Below are positions 24,732 through 33,716 of a DNA stretch of 64,000 nucleotides, in pieces. Position numbers and translations under genes: made by a program. The stretch's first letter is position 1. The number at the start of each line of letters is the position of its first letter. Under the pieces are notes generated by a model. The model saw only the letters and a list, made by a program, of their open reading frames with translations, had not been told where the DNA came from and did not search any database. Source of the DNA: Hymenobacter aquaticus (GTDB taxonomy: Bacteria > Bacteroidota > Bacteroidia > Cytophagales > Hymenobacteraceae); the NCBI RefSeq assembly GCF_004765605.1, contig NZ_SRLC01000002.1:1178001-1242000 (forward strand), given 5' to 3'.

Positions 24732-27395
24732 CTAGTTTTTAGCTACGCGGGTCGTAGTGGTCCTTTCCACAGATTGTACCTGAATCAAATATAGCCCGGG
24801 CTTCCAGTCGTTACCCAGCTCCACAGAACCTTGCTGAGCCGGTAGTGTCAGCTTCTGCACAGTACGCCCGAATCCATCCAGTACGTTTACCTCTACCGTT
24901 TTGCCCGTCGTGGCGGGCCAGCGTAGTATGGTTTGCGTATCGAAGGGCACCGGGTAAACAGTTATTTCTTCGGTGCCTCGCGAATCGGCCGTTGCTGTAG
25001 AACCCGTACTGGCCTGCTGACCCGGGCGGGCAGCCGGGCAGGTGGGTGCCGGGCTGTGCGGCGTTATACCGGTATGGCCGCCCGTAATGTGCAGATTGAC
25101 GCCGCTGAAATTCACGCGGCTATCGGTTAGCAGGTTGGCCCCGGAGGCAATGTTGAACACATGGCCGCAGTACTCCGATGTCCCGTTGGGGTTGAAGGAA
25201 GCGGAGAGCTCAGGATAAATACTGCTGGACGCAATAAAGAGATTTGCCCCACTTTGCACATCTATACTGCCGTAAAGATGAATAATGGCTCTGGGGAAAA
25301 TCTGCAGAGTTCCACCATCCTCTACCGTGATGTTGCCGTAGATTTTGGCGGTAGCATCATCCCAGCCTATTCTCATAACGCCGCCGTGCTTAATGGTGAT
25401 GTTTCCTCTCAGCTCGCTCAGCGAATGCTGCACCAAGCTGAACACCCCTCCATCTTCCACCACAATGGAGGTTGCCGCCTCGGTCTTTAAATATCCCTGC
25501 TGCTGAACCTGCAAGGTGTTTTGGTTTCCGATTACCACTTTAATGGGGTCGGAAGGGGAGTCACCGATTTTCAGGCCGGGGCACTCTACCCCGTAGAAGC
25601 TAGGCGCTGCATTAAGATTGACTGTGCCTAGGCTGCTTTCACTGGAAATGCGGTTCCAGAAAAGCCGAAAATTTTGCACGGCGTTGTTGGTGGGGGCAGC
25701 CAGATTCGTGAACTGCGTGCTGCCTACAAACGCTGCTCCCGGCGCCCAAGTCAGATAGTTTGCTGCCGTGGTGCTGGCCGCTGAGCCGTATTTGAAATGA
25801 CACACCTTGAAAATCGCGCACTCATCCAAGGGAGGGGAAACTCTGCAACTATCCTTTATGAGAATATAATCGGGTGTGTTCACGCCAAAATTGAGAATGA
25901 TTGACTCGTACGCGACAAACTCGCACCGCTCGAAGGTGGCGCGCTTCCACTTGCTGAAGTTCAGATCAAGCAGCTTCCCCTGTACATACCCTGGCTGGAG
26001 GCCGTAGGCAGGATACGTATTCCCGGCAATCGGGAGGCCGGCAGCATCCTTGGCGTATTTATCGGAGAAAAGACAGTTCACGTAGTTCGTGCCTTCCGCC
26101 CTCGTATCGGCGCGGTAGCCACTGGTAATCGTCCCGTAAAACTGGCAGTTGGTGTACGAAAACCGGGGCTGCTCCACAAAAATTGGGGCACCTGTCGTGC
26201 CCAGGAAAGAGCAGAACTCGAAATGAATGTACGAGGCCCGATAGGGCCGCCCTTCACCATCGGAAACCAGGCCGGGGCCCCCATTCTCATGAAACTGGCA
26301 GTGGTTAAAAGCGCCCTGTGCTGTGACGCCGGTTTCCGGTTCGATGTCGCAGCCGGCAATGGGCATACTGACCATGTACACGCCCTGGTGATTTTCCAGC
26401 TGCGAGGCGTCACCGTTATGATTAAAGGTACAGTTGGTTGCCGTCAAGCCGATGCCGGATACCCAGCTGAGGCCGTTGCGCCCGTTGGTATCAAAGTGGC
26501 AATTCTGAAGGGCAATGCTCCGATGGGGTGAAAACAATCCATTGGGCGTTGCATTGTTGATGAGGATGCCATCATGCCCAAAATGGTGGGCTGAGATATT
26601 GGTTAGTGTAACAGCATCACTGTCCCAGACCAAGATGCCATCGTGCTCAATCTGCCGGCCGACGTCTCCCCAGGTGCCCCCGGCGTTAAACTGCTTGATA
26701 TTGCCATTCAACTCGACGTTCCGGAACGTGACTTGCGTGGCGTTTTTGAGTAGCATAAATTTTCCCCCACTAGCTATTGTTCTTATATCAGTAGAATGAG
26801 CATCGGGGCCGAACGAACCGTAGTCAAGGCCCCCGGCCCATTGAACGATACTACTGGGTTTGCCCAGCGGATCCACTTCTCCTTCTACCGTTACATCTGC
26901 TACCCCAGTCAAATCCAGGATATCTTCCCCGTATTTGTAATAGCCGTGCCTGTTCGGGCTTGTCTGCCGACCAACCGTGTAGCTGCCCGCTGGAATTATA
27001 ATTTTCCCGTGGCCACCGTTGTTTTTAATTATCGCGGCGGCAGCTTGAAAAGCCTCAGTGTAGTTTACACTGGGGTTGTTGGGAACGGCATTGAGCGCGG
27101 GAGCGGAAAACGAAAAGGTAGGAGCTACGTTTCGGTTGTCGATTGGCTGTTGCAGGACACAGCTATTGGTGATATTGACTACCAGATATTCCGTTGCTTT
27201 AGCGGGTGGAGTAGTCACGGCACTGTTGCATTGTTGCTGCCCGACTACGGTCGTGGGTAGCCCGCAGATAGCTGCCAGGAGCCCAGCAGTGGGAAACAGA
27301 AGGCTTTTGCTCTGGGTGGTTGACAACCAGAGACGAGGTAAAGCGTCTTTAATTCGTTTTCTGACAGGTGGATACAGGCGTACGATGTTTCTCAT
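24732..27395 (-). CDS. Secreted right-handed beta-helix protein with T9SS sorting domain
   Basis: 887 residues. A long basic N-terminus and hydrophobic stretch (LLFPTAGLLAAICGLP) form a signal peptide. The middle has many short repeats of pectate-lyase-like parallel beta-helix style (FRNVELNGNIKQ, ALQNCHFDTNGRNGLSW, FEFCSFLGTTGAP). The last 80 residues are a type A T9SS C-terminal domain (ITVYPVPFDTQTILRW ... GLYLIQVQS), so it is exported and surface attached. Substrate unknown, possibly polysaccharide. Its DNA is visibly less GC-rich than the flanking gene clusters. It interrupts the puuD-urease neighbourhood and is flanked by a ureD relic, consistent with insertion. Confidence 0.88.
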   Translation of the reverse strand: MRNIVRLYPPVRKRIKDALPRLWLSTTQSKSLLFPTAGLLAAICGLPTTVVGQQQCNSAVTTPPAKATEYLVVNITNSCVLQQPIDNRNVAPTFSFSAPALNAVPNNPSVNYTEAFQAAAAIIKNNGGHGKIIIPAGSYTVGRQTSPNRHGYYKYGEDILDLTGVADVTVEGEVDPLGKPSSIVQWAGGLDYGSFGPDAHSTDIRTIASGGKFMLLKNATQVTFRNVELNGNIKQFNAGGTWGDVGRQIEHDGILVWDSDAVTLTNISAHHFGHDGILINNATPNGLFSPHRSIALQNCHFDTNGRNGLSWVSGIGLTATNCTFNHNGDASQLENHQGVYMVSMPIAGCDIEPETGVTAQGAFNHCQFHENGGPGLVSDGEGRPYRASYIHFEFCSFLGTTGAPIFVEQPRFSYTNCQFYGTITSGYRADTRAEGTNYVNCLFSDKYAKDAAGLPIAGNTYPAYGLQPGYVQGKLLDLNFSKWKRATFERCEFVAYESIILNFGVNTPDYILIKDSCRVSPPLDECAIFKVCHFKYGSAASTTAANYLTWAPGAAFVGSTQFTNLAAPTNNAVQNFRLFWNRISSESSLGTVNLNAAPSFYGVECPGLKIGDSPSDPIKVVIGNQNTLQVQQQGYLKTEAATSIVVEDGGVFSLVQHSLSELRGNITIKHGGVMRIGWDDATAKIYGNITVEDGGTLQIFPRAIIHLYGSIDVQSGANLFIASSSIYPELSASFNPNGTSEYCGHVFNIASGANLLTDSRVNFSGVNLHITGGHTGITPHSPAPTCPAARPGQQASTGSTATADSRGTEEITVYPVPFDTQTILRWPATTGKTVEVNVLDGFGRTVQKLTLPAQQGSVELGNDWKPGLYLIQVQSVERTTTTRVAKN

Positions 27396-27912
27396 GTAAA
27401 ATGATTTGTTTTGAATATAATACTATGATAATCTTCCGCAGCTTCCTACAGCTTTCGAGTTAAGCTTTTCTGTACTCAAATCAGCCCCCGCTTTGCAGGC
27501 GCCTTTCCGGATTTGTTGCGCCGGAAAACGTACTAAATGGTAGTTAGTCGCCTGGCCAGCGCCCGACCGGGCAAGGGAAACGGGGGCAGCTGGGTGTGTA
27601 GCCGCCCGTTGGCTCCGATGTTACAAGTGCGCGGATAATGCGCTTGCTGGTCGCCCCGCCACGGGCGAGCTTTGCTTATCTACTCTGGCTCTTGCTTTCC
27701 ACAGTCCTTTCTCCGAAGCTCCGACTACCTGGCCGAAGCTTTGTTGGCTCCGCCCGGCAGTATGCGGTCTGGTTAGTGCCAAAACATGCGGGTGCCACGG
27801 CCCCGACATCCGTATTTCGGGGGGGGGCAATGCGGGAGCTTGCGCTAATCAAGTTACTTTGCCGAGCTCAGTTCGCGGTTGACTTGGGCGGGGCGCTGAA
27901 CAAACTACTCGT
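27396..27912. other. Gene-free gap before ureD
   Basis: Mixed composition, AT-rich near the beta-helix start and GC-rich near ureD. Short frames on both strands do not look coding. The last 35 bases before ureD faintly resemble the end of puuD (GGGCGC ... AACAA ... ATG), which may extend the duplication seen at 24555-24602. No clear promoter. Confidence 0.5.
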
Positions 27913-28758
27913 ATGAACTGGAGTACCGTGGAAGTGGCGCGGGTGCGGGGCCGGAGCCGGCTCATCAGCTGCCACAACCTGCAACCCCTGAAGCTGCTGA
28001 ATCCCCGCTCGCCCACGCCGGCCTGCCACGTGGTGCTCAGCAGCTACGGCGGCGGCATGGTGGCCGGCGACGCCATCCGCTTGCGCATCGGGGTGGCGGC
28101 CGGGGCCCGGCTCGTGGTCAGTACCCAGGCCAATACCAAGATCTTCAAATCGACGGACGGGGCCGTGGCCGAGCAGCACGTGGCCGGCACGGTGGCCGCC
28201 GAGGCCCTGGCCGTCGTCTTTCCCGACCCGGTGGTGTTGCAGGCCCAGAGCCGCTACCGGCAGCAGCAACGCTGGCAGCTCCACCCCACGGCCACCCTGC
28301 TGCTCGTCGACTGGTTTCACTCGGGCCGCATGGATCAGGGCGAGCAGTTCGCCTTCACCAGCCTCCACTCCGAGCTGCGGGTGAGCCGGGGCGACAAGCT
28401 CGTGCTGCTCGACCGGCTCAGCTTCGAGCCCGGGCACCACATTGCCGCCTCGCCCGCCAACTTCGCCGGCTACCAGACCTTTTTCTCGCTCTACCTGGTC
28501 GGCGACCCGGAAAGCGGGCTTTTCCAACGCCTGGCCGCCCGGCTGGAAGAGCAGAAGATGCCCGGCAGTACCGGCCCGCACTTCCAGGTGAGCAGCCAAA
28601 ACTGCCTGGTGGCCGTGTCCCGGGCCAAGCCCGACGTGTACCTGCTGCGCGCCGCCGCCCACAGCCGGGAGGCCCTGCAACCGTTCTGTGACCAGATATT
28701 GCAGGAGCTGGCTACCGAGGAGATGCTGGGTTATAACCCGCTGCTGCGCAAGTATTAG
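27913..28758 (+). CDS. ureD: Urease accessory protein UreD
   Basis: 281 residues, normal family length. UreD is the scaffold that binds apo-urease with UreF and UreG during nickel delivery. Recognisable blocks are VVLSSYGGGMVAGDAIRL, LVVSTQANTKIFKS and LLLVDWFHSGRMDQGE. It is the only urease gene on the plus strand and converges with ureG. Its first 16 codons are duplicated 3.4 kb upstream after puuD. Cytoplasmic. Confidence 0.93.
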   Translation: MNWSTVEVARVRGRSRLISCHNLQPLKLLNPRSPTPACHVVLSSYGGGMVAGDAIRLRIGVAAGARLVVSTQANTKIFKSTDGAVAEQHVAGTVAAEALAVVFPDPVVLQAQSRYRQQQRWQLHPTATLLLVDWFHSGRMDQGEQFAFTSLHSELRVSRGDKLVLLDRLSFEPGHHIAASPANFAGYQTFFSLYLVGDPESGLFQRLAARLEEQKMPGSTGPHFQVSSQNCLVAVSRAKPDVYLLRAAAHSREALQPFCDQILQELATEEMLGYNPLLRKY

Positions 28759-28807
28759 GACCGGTTCTACTCCGGGCGTTCGGTTACGTCAACTAAACTT
28801 GTTACCG

Positions 28808-28863
28808 TGCGAGTTGAGTAACACAATCGAAAAAAAAATATTGATTGTGTTACTCAACTCGCA
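28808..28863. terminator. 21-bp perfect hairpin between ureD and ureG
   Basis: Arms 28808-28828 and 28843-28863 are perfectly complementary with an A-rich 14-base loop. It lies between convergent ureD and ureG. No T-run follows either arm, so termination may be inefficient or the element may have another role. Confidence 0.55.
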
Positions 28864-28912
28864 TGGCGGCAAAATCACTGCTTTGGGGTTCCAGGGCAGG
28901 CACTGAGCACTA

Positions 28913-29665
28913 CTACCGCCGGTCTTCGCGCACCGAGGCCAGGGCCCGGGCCTTGGCTTCCTTGATGTGGTGGATAATGTCGTCGAGGCCGTGGCCGTCG
29001 ATGGCGCGGGCGAAGAGGAAGGGCCCCTCGCCGCGCATCTTGCGCGAGTCGCGCTCCATCACGCCCAGGTCGGCCCGGATCAGGTCCTTGAGGTCGATTT
29101 TGTTGATGATGAGCAAATCGGACTGGGTGATGCCGGGGCCGCCCTTGCGCGGGATTTTGTCGCCGCCCGACACGTCGATGACGTAAATCGAGTAGTCGAC
29201 CAGCTCGCGGCTGAAGTGGGCGGCCAGGTTGTCGCCCCCGCTTTCCACGAACAGGAAGTCCAGCTTGTTCTCGAAACGCTGCATGAGGCCTTCCAGGGCG
29301 TCCATGTTCAGGGAAATATCCTCCCGGATGGCCGCGTGGGGGCAGCCCCCGGTTTCGACGCCCACAATCCGGTCTTCGCTCAGGGCACTGTTCCGAATCA
29401 GAAAGTCGGCGTCTTCGCGGGTGAAGATGTCGTTGGTGACCACGCCCAGCTCGTGCTCGTGGCGCATCCGCTCGCACAGGGCCTTGAGCAAAGCGGTTTT
29501 GCCCGTGCCCACCGGTCCGCCGATGCCCACGGTAAAGGCCCGCTGGCGGAAGTTGCGGTAGGAGGGCAGGCGGCGGGTTTCGCGCTGCGCAAAGTCGCCC
29601 GGCGACTCGTAGGCTTCGTGGGTGTGCCCGTGCAGCAGCAGGGCCAGCTTATCGACAAAGGCCAT
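28913..29665 (-). CDS. ureG: Urease accessory GTPase UreG
   Basis: 250 residues, longer than the usual 200-210. The GTPase core has P-loop GGPVGTGKTALL, the nickel/CPH-type region TGGCPHAAIREDIS, FVESGGDNLAAHF, and NKIDL. A 45-residue N-terminal extension carries HGHTHEAYESPGD. UreG drives GTP-dependent nickel transfer into urease with UreD and UreF. Since no ureE is visible here, the His-containing extension might help bind nickel; that is inference. It is last in the minus-strand urease run. Confidence 0.95.
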   Translation of the reverse strand: MAFVDKLALLLHGHTHEAYESPGDFAQRETRRLPSYRNFRQRAFTVGIGGPVGTGKTALLKALCERMRHEHELGVVTNDIFTREDADFLIRNSALSEDRIVGVETGGCPHAAIREDISLNMDALEGLMQRFENKLDFLFVESGGDNLAAHFSRELVDYSIYVIDVSGGDKIPRKGGPGITQSDLLIINKIDLKDLIRADLGVMERDSRKMRGEGPFLFARAIDGHGLDDIIHHIKEAKARALASVREDRR

Positions 29666-29720
29666 GAGGTGAAGGAGTGATTTAGTGATTTAGTGAATGA
29701 GTGAGTTGTCGTTGTTTACC

Positions 29721-29892
29721 CTGTCATCCTGAGCTTTTGCGAAGGACCTTCCTCACCTCAGTGACAAGCGTAGTTCAATGTGACCAAGCCTTTTTGACGC
29801 GCTTGGCAAAGGGACTTGGCACATTGTCATGAACTGCAGTGGGGTAGGGGAGGAAGGTCCTTCATTCCGCTGCGCTGCATTCAGGATGACAG
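29721..29892. repeat. Dyad repeat, CTGTCATCCTGAGC...GAAGGACCTT family
   Basis: Begins CTGTCATCCTGAGC and ends with the inverted form TCAGGATGACAG, with GAAGGACCTTCCT and its complement inside. It fills the ureF-ureG gap. Relatives are at 33717-33819 and 49554-49716. Confidence 0.85.
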
Positions 29893-29912
29893 TCAAAATA
29901 GGGCAGGCGAGG

Positions 29913-30584
29913 CTAATTCTGAAACAGCTTGGAGTAGATGTCGTCGTGCAGGACCTGGGCGGCGTCGAGCACGAAGGCGGAGCGGGTGGCTTGCTGGTAG
30001 GTTTTGCCGGCCTGGGTGGCCAATATAGGCTCGAACACGGCGTAGAAATCGTGCTGGAGCTGGTGGCCTTCCAGCGGGCCGAGGAAACCCAGGCGAATGG
30101 CGGCGCTGAGCTGGTCGCGCAGCAGCATGTGCAGAAACATCGTCTGGACCTGCTCCAGGGCAAAGCCGACCTGCTGCAAGCCCAGGGCAAAAACCAGGGT
30201 GAAGTGCAGCGGAATTTCCTGCTCCGTGAACCACGTTTGGATGGCGGGCAGTGGGGCTTCCGGGTAAAAGGAAACGAGCAGCTTAAGCCAGTTGCGGCCC
30301 TGCACCACGCTGGCCTTGTGCAGGGCCGGCACCAGCAGCAGGGCCTCGTATTCCTGGGCCACGGGTTGCAGTTCCGGGCTCAGGCCGAGCGCGAAGCAGC
30401 TGTGCATAAAGGGCAGTTCCAGGCTGCCAATCTGCTGCAAATGGGAGTAGAGAAAGTGGCGCAGCTGGCTCGGCGTCTGGATCAGCCCAAACGTAATGCT
30501 GCTTTCCAACCCGTAGGAATAGGCAAACGCCCCCGTCGGAATGGACGAGTCGACGAGGTGGAGCAGGCGGGCAAATTGGGACAT
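29913..30584 (-). CDS. ureF: Urease accessory protein UreF
   Basis: 223 residues, all helical, normal length. It regulates UreG in the UreDFG nickel insertion complex. Family hallmarks are LLHLVDSSIPTGAFAYSYGLES at the N-terminus and a C-terminal helix block. It lies between ureC and ureG, each side separated by dyad repeats rather than by terminators. Confidence 0.93.
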   Translation of the reverse strand: MSQFARLLHLVDSSIPTGAFAYSYGLESSITFGLIQTPSQLRHFLYSHLQQIGSLELPFMHSCFALGLSPELQPVAQEYEALLLVPALHKASVVQGRNWLKLLVSFYPEAPLPAIQTWFTEQEIPLHFTLVFALGLQQVGFALEQVQTMFLHMLLRDQLSAAIRLGFLGPLEGHQLQHDFYAVFEPILATQAGKTYQQATRSAFVLDAAQVLHDDIYSKLFQN

Positions 30585-30610
30585 GAGTTAGCAGAAAGAC
30601 CAAATTTGAA

Positions 30611-30711
30611 CGTCATTCCGAGCAGAGCGAGGAATCTCGCGTGCTGATGTTGTGGTAGTAATTTGAGTTACCACTGCACGCGAGATGTCTCGCTTTGCTC
30701 GACATGATGGG
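30611..30711. repeat. Dyad repeat, CGTCATTCCGAGC...GAGGAATCTCGCGTGC family
   Basis: Left arm CGTCATTCCGAGC...GGAATCTCGCGTGC; right arm GCACGCGAGATGTCTCGC...CGACATGATGG, roughly inverted. It fills the ureC-ureF gap. Relatives are at 46179, 46936, 49506 and 52631. Confidence 0.85.
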
Positions 30712-30725
30712 ATGGTAGACAACTA

Positions 30726-32441
30726 CTAAAACAAGCTATACAGCTGCGCCAGCGGCAGTTTCCGGGCCGGCTCGCAGGTCAGGTGCACGCCGTCCACGGT
30801 CACGCGGTAGGTTTCGGGGTCTACCTCGATGTTGGGCAGGTAGTCGTTCAGGGCCATGTCCTTTTTGCCAATAGTCCGGCAGTTTTTCACCGCCACTACC
30901 TGCTTAGTCAGGCCATAATCGGCCCGCACCCGCTCCACCGACGCCTGCGACACGAACACCATCGAGGCCTTGCCGATGGCCGCGCCCAATGCCCCGAACA
31001 TGGGCCGGGAAAAGGAGGGCTGGGGCGTGGGAATGGAGGCGTTGGCGTCGCCCATCTGGCTTTGCACGATGATGCCGCCCTTGAGGATCATTTCGGCCCG
31101 CACCCCGAAAAACGGCGGCTTCCAGAGCACCAAATCGGCCAGCTTGCCTTGCTCGATGGAGCCGATTTCGTGGGCCACGCCGTGGGCCCGGGCCGGGTTG
31201 ATGGTGTACTTGGCCACGTAGCGCCGGGCCCGGAAGTTGTCGGCCGCGCCGGCCGCGTCTTCGGGCAGCGGGCCGCGCTGCTGCTTCATCTTGTGGGCCG
31301 TCTGCCAGGTGCGGGTGATGACCTCGCCGACCCGGCCCATAGCCTGGGAATCGGAGGAAATAATGCTCAGCGCGCCCATGTCGTGCAGGATGTCCTCGGC
31401 GGCAATGGTTTCCTGCCGGATGCGGCTTTCGGCAAAGGCCACGTCCTCGGGAATGTTCTTGTCGAGGTGGTGGCAGACCATGAGCATGTCCAGGTGCTCG
31501 TCGATGGTGTTGACCGTGAAGGGCCGCGTGGGGTTGGTGCTGGAGGGAATAACGTTGGGCTCCCCGCAGATTTTGATGATGTCGGGGGCGTGGCCCCCGC
31601 CGGCACCCTCGGTGTGGTAGCTGTGGATGGTGCGGCCCTTGAAGGCCGCCGTGGAGGTTTCCACGAAGCCGCTTTCGTTGAGCGTATCGGTGTGGATGCA
31701 GACCTGCACGTCGTACTCCTCGGCAATGGTCAGGCACTGGTCGATGGCCGCGGGGGTGGTGCCCCAGTCTTCGTGTAGCTTGAAGCCCAGCGCCCCGGCC
31801 TCCACCTGCTCGCGCAGGCCCTCGGGCTTGGACGTGTTGCCCTTGCCCAGAAAGCCGAAATTGAGCGGGTAAGCCTCGGTGGCCTTCAGCATCATTTCCA
31901 GGTAGAACGCACCGGGCGTGCAGGTCGTGGCCGTGGTGCCGGCCGCCGGGCCGGTGCCGCCGCCAATCATCGTGGTCAGGCCCGAGGCCAGGGCTTCGGG
32001 AATCTGCTGGGGGCTGATGAAGTGAATGTGGCAGTCGATGCCGCCGGCGGTGAGAATCTGGCCTTCCCCGGCAATGACTTCGGTGGTCACGCCCACGGTC
32101 ATACCGGGCGTCACGCCGGGCATAATGTGCGGGTTGCCGGCCTTGCCAATACCGCTGATGCGCCCGTTCTTAATACCGATGTCGGCCTTATAAATGCCAG
32201 TGTAGTCGAGCACCAGGGCGTTAGTAATCACCAGATCCAGGGCCTCGTCCTGACCAATACCGGCGGCCTGGCCCATCCCGTCGCGCAGGACCTTGCCGCC
32301 CCCAAACTTGCATTCCTCGCCGTACACGGTGTAGTCCTGCTCGACCTGGATTAGCAAGTCAGTATCGCCCAGGCGGACTTTGTCGCCGGTGGTGGGGCCG
32401 TACATATCGGCGTAAGCGCGGCGGGAAATGGGGAGGGGCAT
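30726..32441 (-). CDS. ureC: Urease alpha subunit
   Basis: 571 residues, typical. It hydrolyses urea to ammonia and carbamate at a two-nickel centre. Active-site residues are all present: GGIDCHIHFI (two His), GFKLHEDWG (carbamylated Lys), CIHTDTLNE, HTEGAGGGHAPD, the catalytic His in MVCHHLDKN, and Asp in SSDSQAMGR. The gene lies downstream of fused ureAB and an unknown small gene. Urea would come from the purine route encoded next door. Confidence 0.97.
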   Translation of the reverse strand: MPLPISRRAYADMYGPTTGDKVRLGDTDLLIQVEQDYTVYGEECKFGGGKVLRDGMGQAAGIGQDEALDLVITNALVLDYTGIYKADIGIKNGRISGIGKAGNPHIMPGVTPGMTVGVTTEVIAGEGQILTAGGIDCHIHFISPQQIPEALASGLTTMIGGGTGPAAGTTATTCTPGAFYLEMMLKATEAYPLNFGFLGKGNTSKPEGLREQVEAGALGFKLHEDWGTTPAAIDQCLTIAEEYDVQVCIHTDTLNESGFVETSTAAFKGRTIHSYHTEGAGGGHAPDIIKICGEPNVIPSSTNPTRPFTVNTIDEHLDMLMVCHHLDKNIPEDVAFAESRIRQETIAAEDILHDMGALSIISSDSQAMGRVGEVITRTWQTAHKMKQQRGPLPEDAAGAADNFRARRYVAKYTINPARAHGVAHEIGSIEQGKLADLVLWKPPFFGVRAEMILKGGIIVQSQMGDANASIPTPQPSFSRPMFGALGAAIGKASMVFVSQASVERVRADYGLTKQVVAVKNCRTIGKKDMALNDYLPNIEVDPETYRVTVDGVHLTCEPARKLPLAQLYSLF

Positions 32442-32467
32442 ATGTGTAAGGTTGAAAGGTATAGGAA

Positions 32468-32899
32468 CTACTGCCGGTTGCGAATGACAGAATCTGCTAT
32501 CCGCTCGTTGGCCTTCAGTTCCGGTCGTTTGTAGTGAAAAACAGTATCCGTATTGTAGCTGACAGCCTCAGCGGCTACAAGCACATCGTTGCGGTATTCT
32601 TCGGTGCAGAATGCAAATAAGGTGTATCCTTGCTCGATTTCGTATTGCAGGTTCAGCTCCCGCACATTGTCTGGTAAATAGAAAACGGGTGCTTTGACGT
32701 CGGAATGCCAGCCTTGAAAAAAGGCGGAAACAAAGAAGACGCCTGAGAAGATGATTTCCAGTTCGTGGCTGTATGTTAAATCTTTGCCGCCCGCTATTAC
32801 CAGCTTGGTACCGTCATAAGAGTGGACGTGAAAATCAAGCCACAGCTCTTGGCGGATTCTTTGGTCTATTTCTTTGACTAATTGGGAGGTGGCACTCAT
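32468..32899 (-). CDS. Unknown 143-residue protein inside the urease operon
   Basis: Begins MSATSQLVKEIDQRIRQE, and its ATG overlaps the ureAB stop (TGATG), so it is translationally coupled. It ends 26 bases before ureC. The sequence has an N-terminal helix, then beta-rich segments (LEIIFSGVFFVSAFFQGW, VFYLPDNVRELNLQYEIEQ). No signal peptide or known catalytic motif. Its codon use is less GC-biased than ureAB and ureC, suggesting a late arrival. It is not UreE: the His-rich tail and expected fold signature are missing. Function unknown. Confidence 0.8.
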   Translation of the reverse strand: MSATSQLVKEIDQRIRQELWLDFHVHSYDGTKLVIAGGKDLTYSHELEIIFSGVFFVSAFFQGWHSDVKAPVFYLPDNVRELNLQYEIEQGYTLFAFCTEEYRNDVLVAAEAVSYNTDTVFHYKRPELKANERIADSVIRNRQ

Positions 32900-33660
32900 C
32901 AGTCTCTTGGGTTTAGTGGAAAGTCCACTTTTGCTACCATTGCTACGGCTTCAGCTTTAGAGTCCTCACTCAGCCGCCCATCAATCCACCCGTTGCCCCC
33001 ATACACGATTCGCTCGCCGCCCAGGGCTACCAGCGTCACGCGCTTCCGCTCGCCGGGCTCGAAGCGCACCGCCGTGCCGGCCGGGATGTTGAGCCGGAAG
33101 CCGTAGGCGGCGGCCCGGTCGAATTGCAGGGCCGCGTTGGTTTCGAAGAACGGGTAGTGGGAGCCCACCTGCACCGGTCGGTCGCCCATGTTCACCACGT
33201 CGATTTCCACCGTGTCGCGGTTTTCGTTCAGGATCAACTCGCCCTCGGTTAGCTGGTACTCGCCGGGCGCGTCGTTGATCAGGTTGTCGGGCTGGATGGT
33301 GGCGGCCGCGCGGGTCAGGCCGGAGCCGTAGAGGGCCAGGGCCGGGTCGCCGGTTTCGCGGCAGATGGGGTGGTGCACCGTCACCAGCTTGGTGCCGTCG
33401 GGGAAAGTGCCTTCCACCTGCACCTCCTGAATCAGGTCGGCCACGCCGGGCATCACGTCCTGCAAGCCCAGCAGCAGCTTGCCCTTGTTCATGAGCGTCG
33501 TCACGGCCTCCCCGTCGCGGATAAACTCCAGCAGCTGAGTCGCCAGCAGCGCCAGGGCTTCGGGGTAGTTCAGCAGCAGGCCGCGGGCGTAGCGCTTCTG
33601 GGCCACGAAGCCGGCTTGGTGCAGCACCAGTTTGTCGAGGTCTTTCGGAGTCAGGTGCAT
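32899..33660 (-). CDS. ureAB: Fused urease gamma-beta subunit
   Basis: 253 residues. Residues 1-100 are the gamma subunit (MHLTPKDLDKLVLHQAGFVA, RGLLLNYPEALAL, VEGTFPDGTKLVTVHHPI). Residues about 135-240 are the beta subunit (PGEYQLTEGELILNENRD, DRPVQVGSHYPFFETNAAL, GTAVRFEPGERKRVTLV). Gamma-beta fusions are known in several lineages, for example Helicobacter UreA. It is first of the three structural-operon genes and overlaps the next gene by one base. Confidence 0.96.
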   Translation of the reverse strand: MHLTPKDLDKLVLHQAGFVAQKRYARGLLLNYPEALALLATQLLEFIRDGEAVTTLMNKGKLLLGLQDVMPGVADLIQEVQVEGTFPDGTKLVTVHHPICRETGDPALALYGSGLTRAAATIQPDNLINDAPGEYQLTEGELILNENRDTVEIDVVNMGDRPVQVGSHYPFFETNAALQFDRAAAYGFRLNIPAGTAVRFEPGERKRVTLVALGGERIVYGGNGWIDGRLSEDSKAEAVAMVAKVDFPLNPRD

Positions 33661-33716
33661 GGCTTGGGGTTGCTGCTGGTTGAGAGTTGATTGTTTGGCT
33701 AGGTTCTTTGTTTATC

